Shown here: positions 10,799 through 21,327 of the stretch, one piece after another
How positions within the stretch are numbered: the stretch's first letter is position 1
How the letters are laid out: each line of letters starts with the position of its first letter
From: Phytophthora hibernalis
Lineage: Eukaryota > Oomycota > Peronosporomycetes > Peronosporales > Peronosporaceae
Length of the DNA stretch: 64,000 bases
Direction: 5' to 3'
Assembly (NCBI GenBank): GCA_012656075.1
Contig: JAAKBF010000009.1
Coordinates: 186,001 to 250,000 of the forward strand
Translations under genes and position numbers: made by a program
The notes under the pieces: model-generated
Told to the model about the DNA's origin: nothing
Databases searched by the model: none
Seen by the model: only the letters and a program-made list of their open reading frames with translations

Positions 10799-11285
10799 TT
10801 GCAGCAGCTAATCTTGTCAATGTCACGCGATACACCGTTTGGAAGGATTTCGAACGAATCGATTCTTCTGTTCAGAGAAAACGCATGGCTCAACGACGAA
10901 AGCATGATGCACGCGTTGACACCACTCCTAGAAACGAATGGATCTATTGGAGTTATTTCGCCTGGTTTTAGCGAAACTGACAACGCTGAAACCCGACACG
11001 ATGTCATCTCGGGTTCTAAACCACTCTTGGAGCACAACAACCACATATTACTACCAATCCACGTCAACAAAAACCACTGGTGCGGCACTATATTCAACTT
11101 TACGGCCACCCAAAACCAATCACTGTTTTCGACCCACAACAGAAGCCTAAGCAGCTTGACGTATTCGAATTGTTTTCAAGGAGCTGCTCCCTGAGATGGG
11201 GGTGAGCATGGATTGGAAACGAGAGGTGCATTTGAAGCAGACAGACTGGTATAGCAGTGGGCCTTTGGTTCCCCTATGTTTTTAA
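10799..11285 (+). pseudogene. ULP1/C48 protease domain, catalytic Cys lost
   Basis: ESILLFRENAWLNDESMMHAL is the substrate-side helix typical of ULP1 proteases. HILLPIHVNKNHWCGTIFNF holds the catalytic His. After a frame change near 11100, PITVFDPQQK holds the Asp, and LKQTDWYSSGPLV the Gln and nucleophile position, where the expected SCG is SSG: the Cys codon has become AGT. With the frameshift this makes the copy inactive. ULP1 enzymes cleave SUMO-like proteins; the job in a transposon is unknown. Confidence 0.78.
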
Positions 11286-13201
11286 TCTCAGTGCGCGAAA
11301 TCGCCCTGCCGAAGTCTCCATTAAATGCGCTGATGCGGTATATCAGGATGAGGTACCTACTGAAGTCTCTGCATGTTGAGTATGTTGAAGACGCCGTTTG
11401 CATGGTTTATCAGGTCAACCGAGATAATGCAATACACATGAAACTGTGTTTACCTGCTACGTCACGGTATACGTAACCAATGACTTCCGCGTCGTGGCCC
11501 GTGTCTAACTATCTATAAGTTTAACGATCTGAAGCTACGGTCCACACATTCGAACGCTCTACCCCAGGTATAAATATATAGTAGTTAAGTACAGCAAAAC
11601 ATTCGACGCTGAAGTGCCACCTAGTTTGTCATCTTGGTTGTGTCGATGCTCTCACGGAAAAACGCTAAGTGAATCGTACACCCCAACAACACGCAGGCGA
11701 ATTCAGGTACCTACGACATTCGCACGACATCTGACTTTTGCGCAAACACGACGATACACTAACAGCAGATCTCAGAATGTCTAGACTTTTTTAAATGTCT
11801 GAAATCTATCCGGTCTGTTATTATCAATGTGTGACATTGTGCCTTTGTCGTAAATACACAACATGATGTGGTGACGATTATATGCAGCTAAGTACGAAGA
11901 CACACTCTCATAGTGTGACGCTAGTACTGATCTATAAATATAGCACCACATGGTACATAGTTTATACTGGGATAGCAGTAAAGTCTTGCTGTGGCCAACC
12001 CAAATCGTGTTAATTAGGCGGCACGGTTTTACTGAAGCCGGTATTAGTGGTCTGGTATTACTGAAGCCGGTATTACTACAGTCGGTATTATGGAAGCCAG
12101 CTATACCGAAGCCTTTCATGGGGCGGATTGATATTAGTGCAAGTGATGGATTGATAGAGACGTGATGGATTGACAGATTCAAGCCTTGGCTGAGATCACG
12201 ATTTAATCACTCCAGGGTTGTTGCTCTTCGTGCGCTCACTCATTACTCCGTGAGGGATGTAGTTCAGCTTCGGGAGGTTCATAACGGCAGAACTTGTCGC
12301 CCAGACCGCATTAATGTCCGGTATGTGGAAGGCTTGGCGATGATCCTCCACCCGTCCGGAGAACCTGCACCTGGATGATTTGGGCAAGTACATGACGGAG
12401 CAACAACAATGCTGTACCTGGGAAACAAGACGGCGACGAGAGCGTCGTGAGCGAGAACGAGATGGAGAGCCTACAATTTGAGGCCAACATGTATAATTTC
12501 GTCGTCGCGTCTGTACCCGATTGAGCAGCATCGACGAATGTCTTGCCGCGCATACCTGGCGGGTGGGTACCTTCGTTTTCAGGTCACCGCCAGGACAGGT
12601 CACGCCGGGTCACAGTTAACAAAAATGCAAAAGTTACCGTATGGCGGCAACGAATATTTTATTATGCTATTACAACCTTGCGCGTCACCTGATGCAACGC
12701 TTTAAATTCACGTTCGGACACGTGATTGGCCACTTTATATCCAATTAAATTTGAATGGCGGCTTGTGGCTGGTTGTGCAGCTCATTCTTGAATCAGCGGC
12801 ACGGAGAGCGAGGTGGACAAGACATCAAGTACGACGGGCTGGACCAGGACGCTGTGAACGACTGCGGACAGCAGCGAGTGGGTGCTTGGGAATCACCAGC
12901 TGGTGTGGGAAGCTCGCCGAACAGGACGCGGACAGAAGTAGGTGAGATCAGATGGGTGGACATCGTTTTCAAGTGCGAGAACTTGCTCGGACCCGAATGG
13001 AACACGCCAAGTCTAAATACGAAAAACACAGAAACATTGGTATTTGATTTGGCCCTGTGATGCTGATCCGGATTCGCCTCTACTTCCAAAACACTTCCGG
13101 TACTTTGGCAAACATGAAGGCTTTCCTCATTTCAGCACGAACAAATGAAGCATATTTAAAACAGCAGGTGCATTCTGAGCTAAGAAGTTAACTGCTGTCA
13201 C
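11286..13201. other. Spacer without recognised gene
   Basis: About 1.9 kb with only short open frames (for example 12755-13060 plus, 12196-12603 minus), none resembling a known family. It holds one cluster of short repeats, listed separately. It may be the 3' part of MULE A and the flank of MULE B. Confidence 0.35.
12031..12090 (+). repeat. Short direct repeats, ACTGAAGCCGGTATTA
   Basis: The 16-mer ACTGAAGCCGGTATTA occurs at 12031-12046 and 12060-12075, with a shorter variant ACAGTCGGTATTA at 12078-12090, all on the plus strand. Function unknown; could be subterminal repeats of MULE A or B. Confidence 0.75.
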
Positions 13202-14300
13202 TTAGGGTCGTTCCTGTTTGCTGATCAGAGGCTGAATTATCTTCTGCCGCCTCCCAAGTTCCCAATTCGCGATGGTCATTTTAGTGTTCGGTCGGGCAAT
13301 GCTGCTGCGAAAATTACCGCGAATAAAAACTTGAGATTCTCTTTCACTCGAATCGTCCGTATCATTTTCGTTAGTTTCTTTACTCGACCCGGGGTCGTCA
13401 TCGGAGAGCACCACGGCTCTGGGCCGAGGAATGGGGGCTCCGGTAAGCATTTGAGCTCTCTAACTCGACATCTGTTTTGAAGTTAGCGTATTTTCGAGCC
13501 AACTTCTCTATTCCAACCACGAAGTCCAGCAAGTTTGGGTTAGAGCCTTTTAAGACACAATTCATCTCGCGATTGAAACGTTCCAAGGATCGTTTGTACG
13601 GCTTACAACACGTCTAGAAAAAGGCTGCACATTCCATAGCTTCAGAGGATATCTATCAATCCAGGTACGTTGAAAATACCTCCAAAATTGACCCCACTTC
13701 ACTTCGATGGAGTGAAACCTGCAGCTATGCTGTTGGAGTGAATTTCTGCTTAACCCACGCAATTCCTTGCTTTCACCTTCTTCTGTGGATTGATACCCAG
13801 CATATCAAACACACCGCTTCGCATGGCGATCTTGATTTCAAGTCTCGAGATGACGTACTTCTTCATTTTTCTCGCACATGCCTGTTTAAAGTGAAATAAA
13901 CATCCGATCGGAGTCGTATCTGGAAATTGTTCCTGAACTGATCGAATCATACCCGCCTCGGAGTCGCAATATATGAATTCAGGATCCATAGAGTAGTCGG
14001 TCGCATCCATCACATGCTGAAAGGCGTTGAACTACATGTTTTACTTCTTGAAAGTGCATAGCACAAAAGCAGATGGGTAGTATCCTTTGGTTGGGCGATC
14101 GTAGGGGTGAAAACCATACACTGCTTAAACTGTGGTGGCACACTGCGGAACGTTCCATCGACAAACACGGACGTTTTTCCGTGTTTCAGCATGTTTAGAA
14201 GCACTAGATGAGCCCAACCAAGCAGACGTTTCCATATCTTCGTAGACCGATCAAAATACGAATGATGAAAAGCATGAAGTTTGTTCCTGATGGTGTCTCG
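13202..14300 (-). pseudogene. MULE B transposase, broken
   Basis: Minus strand, in order: LLGWAHLVLLNMLKHGKT, SVFVDGTFRSVPPQFKQCMVF (first catalytic Asp), a stop, then DPEFIYCDSEAGMIRSVQEQ (second Asp), GCLFHFKQACARKMKKYV, then YFQRTWIDRYPLKLWNV and TNDPW/LERFNREMN with the third acidic residue. Stops and frame changes occur near 14030, 13745 and 13590. After the core a charged tail (SDDDPGSSKETNENDTDD) runs to 13202. This is a different MULE subgroup from A, C and D, judged by the GCLFHFKQA box instead of LLC.FHV, and no ULP1 domain is seen. Confidence 0.8.
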
Positions 14301-14675
14301 CTGTCATTCAAAACATAGCACCGCGGAGGCTTCTATTTGACCGTAAACGGAGCCTCCAAATGCCTCCGCCCTCGCCCTATTCACGCGTCAAAGAACTTTT
14401 CTTTTTTTCAACCCGATAAAAGATCGGGTTCGATCCAAACTACCGTAAAACTGAGATCGGACTAGACTCCAAATGTCACTCCTGGTAGCCGTCGTCGTAA
14501 CTGCTAACCTATCGACCTCTCGTTTCATCGCTTCGGTGACATTGGTAGTTGTACTTGAGATGTCGGGCGCACTGATGATTTCCGGGTTTACTGAAAGTCC
14601 ACATGTATGCGCTACAAATTGTTTGTAGCTCTCAAGATTAAGTCGGGACTCACATCTGCCAGGACAGCATGAACT
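14301..14675 (-). other. Spacer within MULE B
   Basis: No domain seen. A pyrimidine tract and a short inverted repeat (AACCCGAT...ATCGGGTT, about 14418-14440) lie here. Confidence 0.35.
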
Positions 14676-15194
14676 TCAGTAAAAGCTACACCAGTAGGAG
14701 AGCTTAACCAAAGAATTATTAGCCCTTGTGTGTTTGTACCCGGCGATCCAGCGAGTAGTTCGACCTGAACGTCGTTCATCACCATCTCCGATTGACCGTA
14801 CGATGTCGGCATCTTTGGATCTGGTAACGACACCACCCGATTGATCAACAAGACTTCGTTCGGTACCGCATCCTTCAAACTCAACATGTTCTGCCTCACC
14901 CCCAAACGCAAATTCGCATTCATCGTTGAAATCCCGATCTGTCGTCTCAATAATCAACTCATCTGATAGAATTTCTGACATGTTCTCCAACTCGTGATCG
15001 CTATCAAATGGATTGAGCAAAAATGCAGCCATGTGGCTTCGCCCTGTTCCTCCCAAAGCTGGTATAATTGATGTCACCATGTCGGTTGTTGCTGCCATTT
15101 CAGTAGGAATCTCTTCCGCAAGCGAAACCTGGTCTTGAAGGGAATCTTCCCGGTTGTGCATAGCATCGTTAAAACGTTTAGCGTTGAACACCAT
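14676..15194 (-). CDS. Hypothetical acidic protein upstream of MULE B
   Basis: A 172-residue open frame on the minus strand with an ATG start at 15194. It is acidic in its first two thirds (for example SEILSDELIIETTDRDFNDE) and ends Arg- and Lys-rich. I do not recognise it. Its position and strand suggest an N-terminal exon or accessory ORF of MULE B; it may equally be chance. Confidence 0.3.
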   Translation of the reverse strand: MVFNAKRFNDAMHNREDSLQDQVSLAEEIPTEMAATTDMVTSIIPALGGTGRSHMAAFLLNPFDSDHELENMSEILSDELIIETTDRDFNDECEFAFGGEAEHVEFEGCGTERSLVDQSGGVVTRSKDADIVRSIGDGDERRSGRTTRWIAGYKHTRANNSLVKLSYWCSFY

Positions 15195-15783
15195 GATTCA
15201 TCTAAGTTACCTCGATTGCGTTAAGATTGAAGAGCCACGCGTGTCTGTCTTGACGACGGATGAGAGCTTTGTGTGGCCTACGGTGCTACATTCCGTCGCC
15301 TTAGTCGAGTGGGACGACGAAGACGCTGCTGCATGTCTCCGCAATGGGTGTAATTACGTCGCTCACGTGTAGTGTGTCTCTGATGGAAAATCTTACAATG
15401 AGTTCATGACTGCTCTGAAGTTCGCAGTCGTTATTTTTAGTTTTCTAACGGCGGTTCGTGAAAGCATTGGTAGTTTTACACGACAAATACTAACCGTATC
15501 TTCGTTCTTCCAAAAGCCATTGTTGCCAGTTTTAAGACACGCCTGTGAGCCGATGCTCTGCTCAGCTGTGTGGAAGGCCACACTGTACGTGGCTACACAG
15601 CTTTGCAGGTGGCTATGAGCAGGGTCGCCGATTATGATATTTTTAGAGTCAACAGATCTTCATAAATAATGTGAGCAGGGTACTGCAACCTCTATCATAA
15701 ATAATGGCATGCATTTGCGTCGGGCGCATAAATAATGTCGTTGCAACTTCAACATCTATTAGTCACAATTACTGTTACCGCTA
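15195..15783. other. Spacer with a copia LTR-region fragment
   Basis: Only the copia-derived fragment at 15546-15625 is recognised. Short minus- and plus-strand frames over 15393-15618 overlap it and are not supported. Confidence 0.4.
15546..15625 (+). repeat. Fragment of copia 3' region
   Basis: Near-identical to 27357-27435, just upstream of and into the copia 3' LTR: shared blocks CTCTGCTCAGCTGTGT, GGCCACACTG and ACGTGGCTACACAGCTTTGC. A detached piece of the same copia family. Confidence 0.8.
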
Positions 15784-15999
15784 CAGAGAACCCTGGCCAA
15801 CCTAATACCTCTGTTATCTAATATCCTGGTATACTTAATCACTTATCAATCCACCGACTCGGTAGTCAGGCTTAACTATGGGGCTTAATTAATACCTGTC
15901 AAATTTCAAACTCAATGCTCGATGGTATTTTTTCAATACATTTGTTAATGAAAAGTATATACTATCATACTTGTTCAGCGCCAAATATTACATACTAAA

Positions 16000-16835
16000 A
16001 GGTTTCGGGTCTTCGTCCGCACCCACACCGCTTCCTGCTCCTCACGTTGCTATTTTCGCAGCAGCTCCTGCAGAGTTCGAAGGCCTGAGAAAACCTTCGT
16101 TTCCACATCGGGGTGTTCTGTCAGCATGAAGATCATCGAATTGCAGCCGTTGTGTCGGTTGTCGTGAACGACGCCAAAGGGTCTTCGTGCTGCGCTGCTT
16201 CTATCCTAGTCGGTGTCATCACTATCGTGGAGTGCCGACGCGACAAATTCAGCATCACCACAAACGCTGAGCAGCTACTTTTTTGACATCACCTCCAGTG
16301 CAGTAACATTTCCCACGGGATTACAAATTCATCGAGAGCCATATGGGGTCTTGAATCCACATCCTTTCCGTTTGCATCATCAACGAACACTTTAGCGTGC
16401 CATCTTCTTTCGCGCTGGGACTTGCGTGGTGAGCCCGGCCTGGTGTAGAGAATGTAGTTAGAGAACACATCGCGCCAGCGGTTTTACCCACCGCATTGCC
16501 GTTAGTTGATCTACAAAATACCGGTAGATCAACGGGTACGGCTATCATTGGTAGATGCACCCGCCGCCTCCATCTTCAGCTAATGCTGGAGCCGCCAATA
16601 CCGCCGCTTAAACGCCGATATGATTCCAGCTTCGAGCGGAAGCAAACGAGATATGCAGTTGGGCGGTATTAGTAAAATGACAATTACGGCTTGAGCTGCT
16701 GACACTGTTTGAGTAGGAGGGCAATATTGCGCCGTTGTTGATGCATGTCAAAATCGCGCAACCACTCCTGAAACAACACATCAGGCATCCATGTCTTCTT
16801 ATTACTGCAGTAGTAAACCCCGAGATCAGCATCGG
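16000..16835 (-). pseudogene. Pogo/Tigger DDE_1 transposase remnant
   Basis: On the minus strand MPDVLFQEWLRDFDMHQQRR and NIALLLKQC match the MTSELFREWLKEFD...NVLLLLDNC region; the second catalytic Asp position reads Lys. After a stop near 16680, PPNCISRLLPLEAGIISAFK and RRYWRLQH match the third-motif region (Asp replaced by Glu). A downstream frame (about 16020-16120) ends with HPDVETKVFSGLRTLQELLRK, like the C-terminal tail. The N-terminal DNA-binding domain and first Asp are deleted. Confidence 0.72.
16505..16533. repeat. Hairpin, 10-bp perfect arms
   Basis: GTTGATCTAC (16505-16514) and GTAGATCAAC (16524-16533) are reverse complements separated by 9 bases, inside the pogo-like element. 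Confidence 0.85.
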
Positions 16836-16952
16836 TCTTCTTGGAGAAACAGTGGGGTGGTTGTGGTGCTCCCTCTACTATCTAATCACCCTGTTATACT
16901 TAATAGGAAGTGCGTCCACGGGTGGTATTAAGTTGGCCAGAGTTCTCTGTAT

Positions 16953-18821
16953 CTAGTTGGCGCGATCGACTGTCCAAACATCCCAGAATCGGGCGTTCTC
17001 GCGCAGGAAGAGAATGATCTCGAGCGTTGCAGGTTGCAGGCCATTGAACTTCTGCCCAAACGTGGTTCGGGCCACGCTAAAAGCGCTCGACCATGTTAGA
17101 CGTTGGTGGAATGCTGCCAATCAGGCAGTAGCGAGGCTTCCGCGCTTCACACCGTCGACGTTTCTCTAGGCGCTGAACAAAGGATCTCTCCTCCGAATCA
17201 TCCTCTGCTTTATCCACAGCACCAGCGCTGCCAAAATGAAAGGCCACAGCGTTCGTTTCTCCGCGGCGCTGAGTCGGGTACTGCTATTTTTTAAGATACG
17301 GACACAGCCCGATTCAAAATCAGGGTTGTGAACGATAGCCGCGCGGTCTAAAAATTAATAAACAGAAAAAGGTTAGTACCAGTGAATAGATGCAACTTGA
17401 TCACCCATTTCTTACCGATGTAGTCCGCAAAAGCTGAGTATGTTGCAATGAGCCCATCAAACCAAACTCGAACGTCTAGTAGGTTCACTTCATTGGCTTG
17501 CAGGGCCTTCGACACAGACTCGATGTCTTTTAGCTCAGCATAGAGAGCTTTCAGTCACCGGTTGCAGGCTGGGGAGGGGAACAGGTCCATGATATCATCG
17601 TCCTCCGTGTCCAGGAACTTGACCAACTTATGGTACCGGTGTACCATTGCGAACGTAGATCCACATCGAGTATCCTGGCGGATAATCGGTCGCAGGGGGT
17701 CTTGAATCTAATAGTACGAGTAAAAACAAAAAATATTAAAACAAATAGTATCTAAATATGAGTAATACAAGAACTTACCGAAGTTTTGCGGACTGTTTTA
17801 AAGTCCGGAGCTTCAGCATGAGAGCTTGCACGACAGCCACATCAACTTCGTACTGCTTGAGGTGGCTTTTTACAGCTAAGTTGAGCCTGTGACTCGCACA
17901 ACCGACCAGCGGGACTTGCATGATTGTAGCCAGTAGCCTGTTTACGGAGCAGTTGTCACCCACCAGGTAAACACAGCCACTCAGCGCTTTTCCAAATCGA
18001 TCGAGCACTCCTTCGAAGAAGGCTCGGTGGGTGCGAGCAGGCAGGTCATCGTCAGCATCCTGGATGATCGGAGACATGCACAGGATAGCATGCTTTGCGA
18101 CACCATCAATCGCGTAGCAGACGTATACCGCGATGTAGTGCACACCCGCATGACCCCAACCATCTAGCCTGAGGCCGAACAGGTCTGGTAGCTCTTCAGG
18201 GATGTCAGACACCACCAGCCCTGTGACGGCTATCATGAGAGGCCGGAGGGTTTGCTCAAGGTTGGTGTATCTAGAAACAGAATAGTATTTCATTAGTATT
18301 CAACAACAAAATAGTATTTATACATTTGACGTCCTTCGAGCGAGTGGGTTCCAGCAGAACATGAGCGTCAAATTGCCCTTGACAGTCCATTCCAACCAGT
18401 CAAATCGGTTCACCGACGTACGGCAGGCATAGTGAATCACCGAGCCGGTCTCCTCAGTAGTAGCCGCTAGCATTTCGTCTTGGAAGTTGGGGTGCTGACC
18501 GCGGACGTGTTGCATCAGGTTTGTGAACCCATTGCGCCTCGTCTACTTGCGCACGGTACCACACCGACAGCGGTAGTACTCAGGAACCGGCTCGTCGTAC
18601 TGATCACGACAAGGCGTGAAAAAGTAAATCGAGACCTGCTCGTTGGAGAAGATGAGACGAGGACGTGGCGCGCGCAGCGTGCTTGTAGGATAGAGTGAGG
18701 ACTTGGTGCGACTCGTAGGAATATGGGGAATGACCCTTCCAGCGGAGCCGTCGTATGCAATCAGCTCTGTCAGACGAATGGTTGGCTGCACAGAGCAGTC
18801 AAGTTGTAAAGCACTTCGCAT
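16953..18821 (-). pseudogene. hAT transposase, four exons, one clear frameshift
   Basis: Minus strand. The N-terminal BED-type finger reads YRCRCGTVRK...GFTNLMQHVRGQHPNF (about 18560-18480) with one stop between. Core motifs are LRLDGWGHAGVHYIAVYV (catalytic Asp), VYLVGDNCSVNRLLA (second Asp) and VGCASHRLNLAVKSH. The C-terminal dimerisation region reads VERF/FSVARTTFGQKFNGLQ and TLEIILFLRENARFWD, with one base extra near 17077, and stops at 16953. Introns with GT..AG ends: 18271-18323 (reading phase does not join cleanly), 17708-17778 and 17348-17415. A stop near 17560 is a further lesion. The stop lies 4 bases from the pogo-like element. hAT TIRs were not found. Confidence 0.84.
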
Positions 18822-18830
18822 ATAGCATAA

Positions 18831-18996
18831 TGTATGTATATAAGCTAATGTATTACTTTTGCTTACTGAATTTAATATTAATTATGATTACAATATATTG
18901 TTCAGACTTCATAAATAATGACATGGCGTTAATAAATAATGTGATAATATTTATGGCCATTACTTCAGTCCCAATTTATTTGTCGGCGGCCCTGGT
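18831..18996. other. AT-rich spacer between hAT and copia
   Basis: Low-complexity AT-rich sequence, including two ATAAATAAT blocks. No gene. Confidence 0.5.
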
Positions 18997-19183
18997 TGTG
19001 AGCCAGTCAACTAGTTGTTGGTCTAGGTCTTTCCGTAATATATGTAAATGGTTAAGTTGTGAGGAGGCCACCATAAGTCAACTAGCGGCAACCTCCTCAC
19101 AGCAAGTGCCGTTGGGGTTCTCCCAACGAACTCAAGTGTTCGTCTTCCTACAACCATGGTATTGGCGGAAAACCACCGCGGGG
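18997..19183 (+). repeat. Copia 5' LTR-like terminal repeat
   Basis: Begins TGTGAGCCAGTCAACTAGTT and matches 27424-27608 through GGCGGAAAACCACCGCGGG with scattered differences. Homology stops on both sides, which is what defines the repeat. At under 200 bp it is short for an LTR, and its end is not the canonical CA, so the outer limits may be off. Confidence 0.7.
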
Positions 19184-19661
19184 TAGGTTATGAGACCAAC
19201 GTAGGAGACCCGGTCGATATGAAGACTCCGACAGGACGCTCGAATTGGATTCCCCCTCGCAGTGGCCAAGAAACCGAAAGAAACGAGGAGCAAGCCCGCC
19301 CACGAGCAAGGATGACCAGACTGATGGCGGTGGCGTTATCCAAGCTAGACATCAAGCTTAAGGGCACCGTGAACTACGAGGAGTAGTCGCTGTGCATACA
19401 GACAGCGATGCTGACGCTAAACTACAATCGCATTTTTCTGGGCGAGAAGCGCGAGGGGACGTACCGCAGGGAACACGCCAGGAGCAGCGCGATTGGAAGC
19501 ACTGCTTCAGCCAGAGGCGCCTCAAGGTGCACCACATGCTCGTTGAGCACGTCACGTGAGATGTGTTACAGCGATTCCAGACAGAGGTCCGCTCTGGATA
19601 TCCGACGCAGCTGTAAAGTGCACTGCACTCAGAGTACGGTGCTGGTAGAGGTCTAAACACT
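19156..19661 (+). pseudogene. Copia gag, N-terminal part
   Basis: Frame 19156-19386 ends in KLDIKLKGTVNYEE followed by a TAG where the family has Trp, then CIQTAM...NYNRIFLGEKREG in the next frames. This resembles the gag start of copia elements, in which a short YEEW motif precedes the capsid helices. Broken by one stop and frame changes before the long downstream frame. Confidence 0.6.
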
Positions 19662-20867
19662 GTGTACATCCTACGTGACATCTACAACCGCTACGTGCGT
19701 CAAGACGAGAAGGTTTCGGCCTACATATCGGATGTACTCCGTCTCCGACGTGTACTTGGAGAAAACGGAGAGGTTATGGCTGATCCAGACGTAGCCGATG
19801 TACTGCTAAGCAACGCAGTGGAAGTCTACCGTGGGCTCGCACGTGAGCACAGTGAGCGAAAGCGTGCGACCCGTTTGAAGCCGGAGCTTCGCGACGCGAC
19901 TGCGCGTCTTGAGAATGCAGAGCTGATTGCTAGCAACATGCCTGGTGCTGATCGCCGATGCAACGAACAGCGAGGTGGCGGCCAAGGAGTCAATGTACGC
20001 TCTGCGTACAATGTGACGAAAAATCAACGCGGAGGAGGGGCTTGGCGTGGTCGTGGACGCGGACGTAGCCGTACAAGCTCGAGGACGCGGAGTCCAAGTA
20101 CGATGTCGTCACACTCGAAGAAACAGGCCAAGAAGGCAACGTGCTTTCGCTGCAGCTCGGACCGCCATTTCGTTCGCGATTGTCCTGAACCCGCTGAACA
20201 GGACGCGGCGGGTGCTCGTCCGGCGCGGAACATTGAAGCACTGAACGTCATGTTGACGCCGCGCACCAACACCGCCACGGTCGGCATCGAGACCGTACAC
20301 GTTCGTGATGGTGATGACGGGTTTGATGCCCACACCTCAAGAACCAGTGGGAGTGCTGGAGCCGACGTTCGCCATGACGAGGGACAAGGTGTGCGTGACG
20401 GGCCTGATGCCCGTGATGCAGGAACTAGTGGGAGTGCTGGTGCCGGCGTACGTCATGGTGATGGACAAATTATGCGAGGTGGCCCTGATGGCCGTGAAGC
20501 AGAATTAAGTCAGGGTTCTGGTGGCCGTGATGCTCTCGACGCTGGTGTACCTGGAGGACGACGCAGTTCGGCAGTGCAAACTGAAGCACAAGCACCACTG
20601 GGTGCTGAAGGCAATGTTGATGAATCGGCCAAGAGAGTTGACACCTCGTCTTTGGCGACGTCGCCGCACCAGGTATGCAGAATCACGGTAAGGTCTAGGA
20701 CCTGCACGTCTCGAAAAGATGGAGGCACAATTGAGTGGTTACTTGACTCTGGTAGTCAAGCTAATGTTTGCTCTGATTTGTTGTCATTTGTTCGAATGGA
20801 TGCTGACTCGACACACCACCTGAATATGCTAAACGGGGGCAGCGAAACGAACGTGACGTCCACTTGA
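19662..20867 (+). CDS. Copia gag-protease, long open frame
   Basis: A 401-residue open frame. The first 110 residues are helical capsid-like (RDIYNRYVRQDEKVSAYISD). Residues 115-150 are Arg/Gly-rich (WRGRGRGRSRTSSRTRS), and CFRCSSDRHFVRDC near residue 160 is a CX2CX4HX4C zinc knuckle. A repeat-rich linker follows. At residues 360-375 EWLLDSGSQANVCSD holds the protease active site D-S-G intact. The frame stops at 20865 and the protease tail continues in another frame. Internal Met at 19662 is probably not the true start. Confidence 0.82.
   Translation: MYILRDIYNRYVRQDEKVSAYISDVLRLRRVLGENGEVMADPDVADVLLSNAVEVYRGLAREHSERKRATRLKPELRDATARLENAELIASNMPGADRRCNEQRGGGQGVNVRSAYNVTKNQRGGGAWRGRGRGRSRTSSRTRSPSTMSSHSKKQAKKATCFRCSSDRHFVRDCPEPAEQDAAGARPARNIEALNVMLTPRTNTATVGIETVHVRDGDDGFDAHTSRTSGSAGADVRHDEGQGVRDGPDARDAGTSGSAGAGVRHGDGQIMRGGPDGREAELSQGSGGRDALDAGVPGGRRSSAVQTEAQAPLGAEGNVDESAKRVDTSSLATSPHQVCRITVRSRTCTSRKDGGTIEWLLDSGSQANVCSDLLSFVRMDADSTHHLNMLNGGSETNVTST
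20319..20500 (+). repeat. 81-bp in-frame tandem repeat in copia linker
   Basis: Units starting at 20319 and 20400, with a partial third at 20481, repeat with period 81 bases (27 residues). Each encodes a module with SGSAGA, VRH and GQ. Located between zinc knuckle and protease. Confidence 0.85.
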
Positions 20868-21166
20868 CTGTCCAAAATGAGCTGAATGGGCAATACGAGA
20901 CGCGCTTACTGGAGCGTGCGTACTACATGCCCAATACAAGGTGCAATTTGGTATCAATGAGTTTTATGTTGATTGATGCTGGCTATGATATGTCTTTCTC
21001 TACGGACAAGAGGACTATTTCGCTGACGAAGACTGACATGAAGTTGAAGTTCCACCTGGTCGATGGATTGTGTCGGATGTGGACACGGAAGACTACTGGG
21101 TCGACCGTGAAAGCGACGGCTCACTTGCGAGATTTTGTATTAAATGTGGTGGCCCAAGGTGTTTGA
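20864..21166 (+). pseudogene. Copia protease C-terminal part
   Basis: Continues the protease/pre-integrase region in a new frame: YETRLLERAYYMPNTRCNLV and SMSFMLIDAGYDMSF match the copia motif in which a YVP..NLLS..L..GY follows the protease. It ends VDGLCRMWTRK. The integrase zinc finger and core, expected here, are absent. Confidence 0.75.
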
Positions 21167-21207
21167 GCTATCCAAATACCTCAAAGCTACCGACAAGCGA
21201 GGGCTAC

Positions 21208-21327
21208 CAAGCTGTCGCCTGAGTCGAGGAAGGCGATTCTGGAAGAACTCGCCTCGCTGAAGCAGCACCAGACCTGGCGTCTGATCCCTCCAACTCGCGT
21301 TGGCAAGGCCAATATCATTTAAAACCG
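21208..21327 (+). pseudogene. Copia reverse transcriptase, first segment
   Basis: SPESRKAILEELASLKQHQT followed by WRLIPPTRVGKANII is the start of copia RT (E-E..SL..H.TW.LV-P). It breaks after AAACCG at 21327. RT resumes at 23441 with WVFAIKHYGHGNIKRYKARL, exactly where the next residues are expected, so the intervening tract is an insertion. Confidence 0.85.

Larger units (their letters stand above)
7985..11285 (+). mobile_element. MULE A: Mutator-like transposase with ULP1 protease
   Basis: A MULE transposase core (7985-9251) is followed, after a degenerate linker, by a ULP1/C48 cysteine-protease domain (10799-11285) in the same orientation. Two further MULEs in the window (C and D) share this order. 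The N-terminal DNA-binding part is absent, so the copy is truncated at its left edge against the gypsy remnant. No TIR or target duplication was found. Confidence 0.8.
15784..16949 (-). mobile_element. Pogo-like DNA transposon with TIRs and TA duplication
   Basis: Left end CAGAGAACCCTGGCCAACC at 15784 and right end (reverse complement CAGAGAACTCTGGCCAACT) at 16949 form TIRs matching at 24 of 26 bases, through TAATACC. Both ends are flanked by TA (15782-15783 and 16950-16951), the target duplication of the Tc1/mariner-pogo superfamily. The inside holds a decayed DDE_1 transposase on the minus strand. At 1.17 kb it is internally deleted. Confidence 0.88.

Noticed and set aside
7985..12190. TIRs or a target duplication for MULE A
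   Set aside because: No inverted pair of convincing length was found on reading both flanks; the left flank is truncated by gypsy sequence.
14425..14450. GGTTCGATCC, a T-arm-like motif suggesting a tRNA
   Set aside because: No D-arm, anticodon stem or acceptor pairing could be built in the 70 bases upstream. It is part of a local inverted repeat.
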